DNA of 64,000 bases from Spirodela intermedia. Taxonomy: Eukaryota; Streptophyta; Magnoliopsida; Alismatales; Araceae. The notes below the pieces were generated by a model. The model made no database searches. It saw nothing but the letters and a program-made list of their open reading frames with translations, and was not told the origin of the DNA. Position numbers and translations under genes: made by a program. Shown here one piece after another: positions 55,919 through 64,000 of this stretch (position 1 is its first letter; each line of letters begins with the position of its first letter). The stretch is taken from the NCBI GenBank assembly GCA_902729315.2, contig LR746280.1, positions 67,001 to 131,000 on the forward strand, written 5' to 3'.

Positions 55919-58355
55919 TCAACAAAGAATGTCGCACCACCGCATCTTGTGCTGCAACGCAGCTATGGCGTGGCTGCCAATGGAGTAGCAGTGCTGGAGA
56001 CCGAGGCCCATCAGAGACTGCCCGAGGTTGCTCAGGTGGGGAACGCTTCTCTCGGAGATGTTTGGACACCCAGATAGCGAGAGGACCTGCAAATCGAGCA
56101 CCACTGATGATGCGAGGGAGGCGACGCCCTCGTCAGTCACAGCGGATCGCGACACATCGAGGTCCTGGAGCGCTATGCAGAAATCCGCAATGGCCGAGAG
56201 GCTCTTGTCGGTGACCTTCGCGCATCTCTCGAGATTGAGGACTCGGAGGCTCCCCCCGTGGCGTCTGGCGAGGGCAGTGACGGCGTCGTCCGTCAGATTG
56301 ACACATCCGCTGAGATTAACCGCGACCAGGTCCAGACCGCTATCCTCAATCAGCGTACAGAGGCCCCGTTCGGTCACCTCGGCGTTTCCGCAGAGCTCAA
56401 TGTGGCGCAGCTGAGGGCAGAGCTTCCCGACGGTGGCCAAACCGGAGTCGCCAAAGCCCCGGCAGTGACGAATGCTCAAGAATCTCAGGGATGGGTAGGA
56501 GGGGGATGAGAGAGACTCTGGACTACAGCCATCGTCGTCCTTCACCCCCATGCACCCGGCCAAAGACAAGGCCCTCAGCTTGTCTGAGCTGCGGCAGGAT
56601 AAGACCGCGTCGAGCACACCGCATAGGCTGAGTCGGCGGCAGTCCTCGAGCTGAAGACTCTCGAGTGAGCCCGCCGCGGCGGCAAAAGCCTTGAGGCCGG
56701 CGTCGGACAGGCTGAAGCATCTTCTCAGGCAAACATGCTTTAAGAGTAAGCATCCCTTCACAGCAGCTTCAAGGCTCAGGTCTGTCAGGCCGTCGCACGA
56801 GGCGATGGTGAGAGAATTGAGCGTCCGGAGGGCGCCTGCAGAGGCCATCACCCAGAACCCCCTCTCAGTCACGTTCTGGAGGCCGGCAAGAACAAGCTCG
56901 GTTACTGATTTCCCGTGGAGCCCCACAACAGCAAGAGACGCATCGGATATGTTCAGACGCTGGAGCTTAATCTTCTGTATGGTGGAGGAATAAGGTGATG
57001 AGACCAGGCCGACTATTCCTTGGTCACCCACAAGTAGACAGTCCACAAGGGAGATGGATCTGATATCTGGACAAGAGCGCCCGACGGCTTGGAGACCCTC
57101 GTCACCAATCCCTTGGCATGATTCAAGCGTCAGTGTGGAAAGCTTCTGGCACCTGCGGGCGATGGCCGCGATGCCCAAATCTGATATCTGGGGGCATTTG
57201 GAGAGATCGAGCTTCTCCAGTAGAGGGCAGCCGCCAGCAATCTGGACTAAACCCTCGTCACTGACAGAGGGGCAGTCCCACAGCGACAGAACCCTCAGAG
57301 AAGGGAATCCCCGAGCAACAGCAGTGAGCCCAACATCCGTGACTCGACGAGAAGTTTTGCTTCCCCGGATCAGCAGCTCTTCGCAGCTGCCGGCTCCAAT
57401 AGCCATGGCGAGCAGCCTGACATCTGTCGCTCCCTCTCCCTCGAAGCTTTTTCTGGGGCGGCGGCCATAATCATCAGCAGACCTGGCCAGCTTCACCGCA
57501 TCATCTTCTGCACTCTCGCTTAGGTCCAGCTGGTGGTTCAAACGCGGGGCCGGCAGCTCGTCGGAGCTGCAGAAGGTGCCGAGAAGCATGAGCCATCTCT
57601 TGGAAACGGATGCGGAGATGCTCCTCTCACGCCTTCCCCCCACACGTCGAAGGATCTCGAAGAGGCACTCGTCCGGGAGGGCGTCGAGGGACGAGCGCTG
57701 CTGGAATGGCCGGTTGTTGCCATCGTCGTTTTCGTACCCCTGGACGATGAGCGGATCAGCAGCAGCAACACAGACGCGACGCCTCTTGAGGCGAGGCCAG
57801 TAGAAGTCGGCGAGCGGAGTCGGCGACTGATAGATGCTTGGATCCACGATGAAATTTGGACCGAACTGTCGTCCATGGTGACGGATATCACCGTCTTCTG
57901 CAAACACCGGGGATAAAAGAAGGGTTCACCGTCAGCCCCACAGAGAGATAGACAGGTGGATATGTTCACGGATGGACATATAAGAACATTCTGAAGAAAA
58001 GATGAAAAGCCATCGGTCTCCGTGATATGATGGAGAGAACAGCGGAAATAATCAGACATGAAGGAAACACTCCATGAAAGAGAGCACGCCCCGAGACGTG
58101 AGAAACGGGGAGGACATGAGCCTTCCTTCATTCAGGATTTTTCGCGAATCTTTCTTTTTTTCTCCTTGTTTCTAGGAACCAAACGCGGGAATTTTAGATC
58201 TATAATGCTTGCATGCTATTTACATGGGACGACTGGGTAACGAGGCTCGAGATGATGTGCCGGCCACTCGATGAGCAATTTTCTCTCGGGATGAAGGAGA
58301 TGAGAGGATCGTGATGATTCTGCTACTAACCTCCGCGGCTGAGGGTCGTCGCCAT
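55919..58355 (-). CDS. EIN3-binding F-box protein, EBF1/2-like, copy a
   Basis: F-box/LRR substrate receptor of an SCF E3 ligase that marks EIN3/EIL transcription factors for proteasomal degradation in the nucleus, damping ethylene responses (family knowledge). Two exons: 58331-58355 (25 nt, MATTLSRG plus one base) and 55919-57897, joined in phase 1 across a 433 bp GT-AG intron; 667 residues. The tiny first exon is assigned because its phase, length and position equal those of copy b. Seen are a basic RLKRRRV patch (about 44-50), an F-box LDALPDECLFEILRRVGGRR (about 79-118), then leucine-rich repeats from about 170 to the end, with consensus CPxLExLDLSxCPxISDxGIxAIA. It ends CDILC. It is convergent with CIPK24 and head-to-tail with copy b. 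The next alternative start is in-frame ATG 57907, just inside the intron. Confidence 0.94.
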
Positions 58356-59580
58356 GACGGATGCCGTCGATCGATCACCGGCGCCGCCAAGAAGAGAAAG
58401 AAAGAGTGGACGGTGCACGATGGGAGGCCCGTTTCTACCCGCAGGCGCAGAGGGTTTCCTTCCTTTCGAGACACGGAAGGAGCAATGGCGCCCCTCCTGA
58501 TCTTCTCCCAGTGGGACGAGTGGGGGCACGCGAAGAACTTACTTATATATACTCTTAGCCTCCTCCCTACTTTCGAGACCTGGGTGAGCCGGACAAAACG
58601 GGAAATATAAAACCTAGGCAGCAGCCTGCTGCACCGTGGAGGGCTCTCCTCCACCTTGCCCCCGATCCGATCCTCCAATGGGTAGAAGCCAACGAGCTCT
58701 GGAAACAGTGTTCATCGGGACGACACGTGGAGTGTGGGCGTCACGCGGGTGCATGAACCCGGCGGAGGCCTTCCTCGTAGTCTACCCAAGTGCAATGTCC
58801 GGAGCCGAGCCTGGTGCCGGCCCCCCCGTCCGCCTCAAAGACCGCCTTTTCTTCTCCGCCCGCCAGGTCAGGTCTTCGTCGTTCTGGCTCCTTTCTCCCC
58901 ACGCCATCCCTTCCCAAACCCCCCCCCCCCCCCCCCCTCCGCCCCCACCGCCCCCCCCTGTACCGATCATCGGGCGCCGCCGGCCGACCACCGGTTCGTT
59001 GGATCCAGCTGACGGAGGTCGGCTGGCGGGGCAACAGCTGGTGGCGAGTAACAGCTTACGCACAGGCTGACGCGGAGGTCACAGCAGGCCCTGCAGTGTG
59101 ACGGAGGTGTAATAACCATGACAGCAGAAGAGAAGGGGGCCCGACCCGCGCCTTTTCGTCATCAATGTGGGCAACCCAGAGGGCCCCCTTCCCTCTTTCG
59201 GCCTCCGGAAACGTGCATGGCGATGACGCGACGGGCACCCATCGACGGATCGGCCGCCCTCCTCCGGTAGTTGGCCGTCCGACGTTGACTCGTCCATTGG
59301 AAATAATGAGGAACGCGGGGGCACCGCCATAATTGCCAAAAGTAGCGAGGTTGTCGAGCCCCCCCAGGCCGGGAGCCGGGCAATTAAAGGATTCCCACTC
59401 GACCACGTTGGCACGACGCTTCTCTGCCGCCCCCGTCATTTATTAAGTACGGAGCGGAGCAGCGGCGTTCTCGTGTCCAGAATCAATCCCCGGTCGCTCC
59501 CCTCCCACCTACTGCGACGTCAAACTGGACTCAGAGAGAGGACGCTGTGCGCAGGGAATCTCCACGTGGACCAGACCGAC
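58356..59580. promoter_or_regulatory. Upstream region of EBF copy a, with a C19 tract
   Basis: Spacer between the two EBF genes, containing the promoter and leader of copy a. It is GC-rich. A run of 19 cytosines at 58919-58937, followed by further C-clusters to 58958, is the outstanding feature. The open frames here are driven by the C-rich composition. I could not fix a TATA box or a definite EIN3-binding site by eye. Confidence 0.45.
58919..58958. repeat. Poly-C tract (C19 plus C-clusters)
   Basis: Nineteen consecutive C bases, then TCCG, CCCCC, ACCG and CCCCCCCC. On the minus strand (sense for the EBF genes) this is a G-rich tract able in principle to form a quadruplex. Confidence 0.9.
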
Positions 59581-59591
59581 AGGATGACTTC

Positions 59592-59597
59592 TTTATT
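59592..59597 (-). terminator. Candidate polyadenylation signal of EBF copy b
   Basis: AATAAA on the minus strand 757 nt after the copy b stop codon. If used it gives a long 3' UTR, as known for Arabidopsis EBF1/EBF2. Confidence 0.4.
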
Positions 59598-60353
59598 TAC
59601 TGCATGTAAGCAAGATATCAAAGTTGAGAGGAGCACAGCGCAGCTCAAAGCAGGCGCCCATGACAACACAGGGGTCAAGAAGAAACGACCACAGGGGTCG
59701 TCGCGGCAGGCCAGCTGACGCAACCAAGGCGACGTCACCGCACAGGCTCTTCCGTGCCGAAGAAACCGTGCGCAGCCAACAAAAACAAGACCACAGAACT
59801 ACAATACGATACGACACGATCCAAAACACAGGCAGACAGACGACCAGAACCCATCCGACCACGCTGGCAAGGCCATTGGCGAGCCCACCGGCCAAAAACC
59901 GTAGCGGCATCAAAATCCAGCCACCACGGAAAAAAAGAAGCCAGGGCCCGCCACAAAAACCTGCAGCCGAGCGTGATATCGGAGGAACAGACACAAACAG
60001 ACACTTGGGACATTGAAAGGAGAGACGGCGCGGCGGAAGCCTGCCTCGGAAGGCCGCAGCAAGAACTCCTCTCCAGACCGCGACGCAAGCCAAACAACAA
60101 ACAGCAGGTTTCCCCCGCCATGCGAGAGGACCTGCGAAAAAAAAAAAGAGACCGAAACACATCGCCTGGGCAGGCGGAAGACCATCTGAGAAAGAAAGCA
60201 CCTAGCTGAGAGGCCCGCTGCTTTCTCAAAATCTGATGCCGGGGAGGGCAGCATGCCGGGAAGGGCAGCGAGCCGTCTTGCAAAACCTGTATGTAAGAAA
60301 GCAAGCGAGCTTCCGGCACTCCGGGCACCGTCCCCATCGCGCCAGGGGCTGGC
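59598..60353 (-). promoter_or_regulatory. Probable long 3' UTR of EBF copy b with poly-U tracts
   Basis: On the minus strand this region follows the stop codon and contains a U11 run (60137-60147) and a U7 run (59930-59936). Arabidopsis EBF 3' UTRs carry poly-U motifs through which EIN2 represses EBF translation (family knowledge). The same role here is inference. The open frames inside it have no conserved domain. Confidence 0.45.
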
Positions 60354-62991
60354 TCAGGAAAGGACATCGCACTGCCCCATCTTACTCTGGAATGAGGCAA
60401 TGTCGTGGCCAGTCAGCAAGTCACATAGTTGAAGATTGAGGCCCACCAGAGACGGACAAAGATTGCTCAAGTGCACCAGGCTCCTTGCAGAGATGTCCGG
60501 GCAACCCGATACGGATAGGATCCGCAGGTTGAGCCCCACACCAGATGCCAAGGCAGCGACACCGGCATCTGTGATCGCGCTCTTTGACACATCGACATCC
60601 TGAAGGAGAAAACAGGAGTCAGAGATCGCAAGCAGACTTTCATCGGTGACCATCGTGCAACCCCCGAGGTCGAGGGCCTGGAGAGTCCCTCCATGGCGCT
60701 TGGCAAGGGCGGCGACTGCAGCATCCGTGACGTTCACACAGCCACCGAGGTTGACCTTCACCAAACCCAACTTGCAACCCTTGGACAGGGAGAGAAGCCC
60801 GGCGTCAGAGACCCCCGGGAGCACCGATAAGCTGATGCGCCGCAACTGCCTACACAGCTTCCCAACAAAGGCCAGGCCAGAGTTACCAAAGCCCGGGCAC
60901 TGACGAATGCTCAGGGACTTGAGGGACGAATGCAAGGGTAGTGACTCCGGATAGGACTCGACGTCTCTGAATCCCAGGCATCTGACGAGGGAGAGGGATC
61001 TAAATCTCGCACTGAAAGTCAGGAGTGCTCCAGCAACGCCAGGAAGAGTGATGAGGTTGCATTCTTCGAGTTGCAGGATCTCGAGGGACGCCGCAGCAGC
61101 AGAAAGCTTTCTAAGGCCGGAATCAGACAGGTGAGTGCATCTCTGGAGAGACAACTGCTTTAGCAATGGGCAACCCTTTGCGACCGCTTCAAGGCCGAGA
61201 TCTGTTGCTCCACTCGAGATGATCGTGAGTGACTTCAGCTGCTGCAAACCACGGGCACAACCCATGACCCAGAGCCCCCTCTCTGTCACATTTGGAAGAT
61301 CGGCAAAAATAAGCTTTACAGTCGCCTTCCCGTAGTGACCCACAACGGCAAGAGATAGATCGGTAATGCTCAGGCGTCGGAGGCTAATCTTGCGCAGAGA
61401 CGAGGAAGAAGATGACAGCAGGCTCCCAACTCCCTTGTCGCCCACGAGCGCCAAATCCGTGAGAGAAACAGACCTCAGCTTCGGGCAGAAATGCCCAACG
61501 GCCCACAGGCAGTCATTCCCAACCATGGGACAAGATTCTATCGTCAAGGAAGACAAGCGAGCGCAGTTCATAGCAATGGCACTGATTCCCTTGTCTGTGA
61601 TCTGGGGGCACCTGGAGAGGTCGAGCTTCTCCAGAAGGGGGCAGCGGTTGGCAATCTGAGAGAGGCCCTTGTCGGTGATGTAGGGCGTGTTCCACAAGGA
61701 CAGAACTCTGAGCGAAGGGGAACTACGAGCAACCGCACCGAGCCCTACGTCCGTGACGCGGCGGCTGCTGCCATCAGCTCTTATCGACAGCTCTCCCACT
61801 CCACCTTGGCCGCCAGTTCCGATAGCCAAAGCAAGCAGCCTGACATCTGTCGCTGCTTTTCCTTCCAGGCATCGGCTCGGGCGCTTGTCGCAATTCTCCA
61901 GGGGAATCGGCTCTTCCTCCTCATCCTCATCAATCTCATCCTTCGCAGTTTCGTTTAGGTCTGGGAGGCGTTTCTTCGGCTGCTGCTGCTCCCCGCAAAG
62001 GGCACCTGACTTGGAGGAGGGTGGGGCGGTGAGCGGGACCATAGATATGTTCGTGGTGCCCAGAAGCGTCAGCCACCTCTTGGAGACGCATGCTGCGACG
62101 CTCCTCTCCCGGTCTCCGTCCACACGTTTGAGGATCTCCAAGAGGCACTCGTCGGAGAGGGCATTCAGGGAGCACATTTGCTTGCACCGGCTTCCCAACA
62201 TCTCCCAGTCTTGAGGGATAAACGGCGCACTGACCCTGGTCCTTTTGAGAGGTGGGAAGAAGACGTCCACGCGAGGAGCAAGAGACAGAAAGATGCCCGC
62301 ATCCCCGAGATCTGAGAGCTTCCGCCCTCCACGCGGCCGGATATCGTCATCACCTGGGGAAAGGGGTAACATTAAGCGGGGGGTCAAGATCCATGGCTTG
62401 AGCAGGAGAAAATAATCGGCAGAGGAGACGGGGTAAAACATCACCACGAAGGAGAGACGCGGAATCCACGAAGATGAGACGAAACGAGGCGAAGGGATCC
62501 CGCCGATCGTAAAACAGCGGGATAAATTAGAACCGGTCGATCGTGCAAAACAGTGGATTAAAATAAGCGCAACACGATATCCCTTGCAGCCGGACGAGCG
62601 CGAACGAGACAGTTCCAATGAATATAGGATAGGAAAAGTCCGCACGACCTCCGAAATAGAGAGAGGACATGGGGAAAACGAGGCCGAAGACAACGGAAAA
62701 CGGGAGGATGAATTGCGCGTAACGCGGAAGCATGCTCCGCATTAATTTGCCTAAATCAGAAGATCCCAAAAGAAGAATCGGCTCTCTTGAGCGATCCTAT
62801 TTTTGCTTTGCATCGGCTGGAAGGGAAACGATGAACGAAAGGCGAGCAGGAAGGTGGGGGAAACCAAAACTCCCCGCTCGGCGGCCGATTGCAATTTTTT
62901 CTTGGCCAACAACAGCCCCATCCGCGGAGCACAAGCAGGGGGGGGAAGGGATCTGCGCGGTATTACCTCTACAGCTGACGAGGGCCTGCAT
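60354..62991 (-). CDS. EIN3-binding F-box protein, EBF1/2-like, copy b
   Basis: Same function and architecture as copy a. Two exons: 62967-62991 (25 nt, MQALVSCR plus one base) and 60354-62353, joined in phase 1 over a 613 bp GT-AG intron; 674 residues. The start reads MQALVSCRGDDDI, close to the MPALVN-GDD opening of monocot EBFs, then FLSLAPRVDVFFPPLKRTRV (30-49). F-box LNALSDECLLEILKRVDGDR follows (about 71-108). An acidic stretch DEIDEDEEEE at about 145-155 is absent from copy a. LRRs fill the rest, and the end is QCDVLS. A continuous frame upstream of the acceptor at 62354 runs to an ATG at 62693, but it is intron sequence: the CCCCAG acceptor and the homologous exon structure of copy a argue against it. 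The two copies are clearly paralogous throughout and probably arose by tandem duplication. Confidence 0.95.
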
Positions 62992-64000
62992 GCTGCCCGC
63001 CGCCGGACGATCGCCACCACCTCTCGGCACCGAGAGGGGAAAAAGAGGGCCGATGAGAGGGGAAAAGAGAGAATAGGCGGCTGCGGCAGGCAGCTCTCTG
63101 CATCAAAGAGGAGTCTTTCAGGCCTCCACCGCCATTAAAATCTATCTATCCGCCGTCCCTTCGGAAGGCAAAGGGGACGTCAAGTGGAGGCTGGCAGACG
63201 GCCGAGGATAAGCACGGAGACCCTCCGGCCACACTCTCCCCTTCGCCTTTTTCCCTTTTCGCCTCTCGAAGTGAGAAAAATGGCATCGAGCCCCTCAGCT
63301 TTGCAAATTTTGCGTCTCGACTTGTCCGGGGGGGCGGCCTCCCCTACGCGGCTCATTTAGTTCCGGTTTTGCTGACTGGGCCCACCGGGGCCTTATCTCT
63401 CGCCTTTTCCGGGAGTGGTCTGCGCTCAGAATAGCGACAAGCAGAGAGGTACAGAGAGCTACGGTCTGCGCTCTCGGCCTCCTCCATCTCCCTCGAAAGC
63501 AGGACAGCGCTCGGATGCGAGAATCGGAAACTGAGAGGCGAGGGGGGAGCCCATTCGAATGCGTGCATGCATGCATGCATGCTTGCTTGCATCATCGATA
63601 GCTTATATGTAGAAGAAGAAGACGAAGAAGAATAAAAAGAAGCCGCCGGCGGCGGCGCGGCTTTACAATCCTGCCCGAGGCGGCGCCGACGCGGGAGATG
63701 AGATCCCCCGGCTGACTGACTGGCTGGGAGTGTACCAGCGGACTCACGGCGACTTTTAACTTTCCGCGTCCGCGCGGGAGGAGAAGGGAGGAGAAGGGAG
63801 GGAGCTTCGGCAGACGAAGAAGGCGGTGGAGGAGCTGCGCAACCGGCTAGCGGTCCCCCGTCTCGCCTCGTCCTCCTTGTATTCGCCACGGCTCCCGCCG
63901 TCCTCTTTCTTCTCCACGCTCCACGCTCCACGCAGGCGGGCAGAGGGGGTCTTGTTGACGATAGATTCGGGGCGGGGCGGGGATCGGTCGGTCAGTCGTA
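62992..64000 (-). promoter_or_regulatory. Upstream region of EBF copy b
   Basis: Promoter and 5' leader side of copy b, GC-rich. It contains GAA-type repeats at about 63611-63635 and an ATGC/TTGC tetranucleotide run at about 63561-63592. The 192-codon minus frame 63353-63931 consists of low-complexity Arg/Ser/Pro-rich sequence without a domain and is not called. No transcription start can be fixed. Confidence 0.45.
63561..63592. repeat. ATGC tetranucleotide repeat
   Basis: About five GCAT units followed by two GCTT units, upstream of EBF copy b. It creates several overlapping CATGCATG elements. Confidence 0.8.

Noticed and set aside
57054-57916. Long plus-strand frames opposite EBF copy a
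   Set aside because: They mirror the GC-rich LRR codons; the minus-strand F-box/LRR protein explains the openness.
62354-62693. Upstream 113-codon extension of EBF copy b in the same frame
   Set aside because: It is the 3' part of the intron: a CCCCAG acceptor lies at its end, the encoded sequence is hydrophobic and unrelated to EBF, and a 25-nt exon with the family start MQALV fits in phase.
63353-63931. 192-codon minus-strand frame at the right edge
   Set aside because: Dominated by simple repeats and Arg/Ser/Pro, overlaps the EBF promoter side, no domain.

Overview
The window is plant nuclear DNA. Genes are intron-rich with GT-AG borders, coding exons of several genes are strongly GC-rich while introns and intergenic DNA are AT-rich, and every recognisable gene is a plant housekeeping or signalling gene. 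GC-rich first exons and the Ty1/copia content fit a commelinid monocot, but the species cannot be named from the sequence (inference, low confidence).

Layout, left to right. (1) 83-3913, minus: ARP6, a subunit of the SWR1 H2A.Z-deposition complex; its last exon lies beyond the left edge. (2) About 4.85-7.5 kb: a decayed plus-strand Ty1/copia element. (3) 9142-11025, plus: a four-exon conserved plant protein of unknown function. (4) About 11.0-15.0 kb: GC-rich DNA without a supportable gene. (5) 14999-23763, minus: a NUP1/NUP136-like FG nucleoporin with a 4.2 kb first intron that holds a clean solo LTR. (6) About 23.9-44.6 kb: a transposon nest. A dispersed repeat (R) is split by a minus-strand copia derivative, which is split by a second, plus-strand copia element with a 5 bp target-site duplication, which is interrupted by LTRs of a third family. 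Two of these are 1638 bp solo LTRs in opposite orientation. (7) 45365-54951, plus: CIPK24/SOS2, all 14 exons. (8) 55919-58355 and 60354-62991, both minus: a tandem pair of EIN3-binding F-box (EBF1/2-like) genes, each with a 25-nt first exon.

How they relate: SOS2 (salt signalling) and the EBF pair (ethylene signalling) sit tail to tail. EBFs target EIN3/EIL for degradation. From memory, SOS2 has been reported to act on EIN3 in Arabidopsis, so the two loci may touch the same transcription factor; the adjacency itself may be chance. ARP6 and NUP1 are general chromatin and nuclear-pore factors. No RNA gene or CRISPR array was found, and no new enzymatic system. The most unusual content is the four-layer transposon nest, with an LTR family that carries an snRNA-promoter-like arrangement.

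Exon borders were derived by hand from splice consensus, reading phase and family knowledge. One internal NUP1 exon is unresolved.
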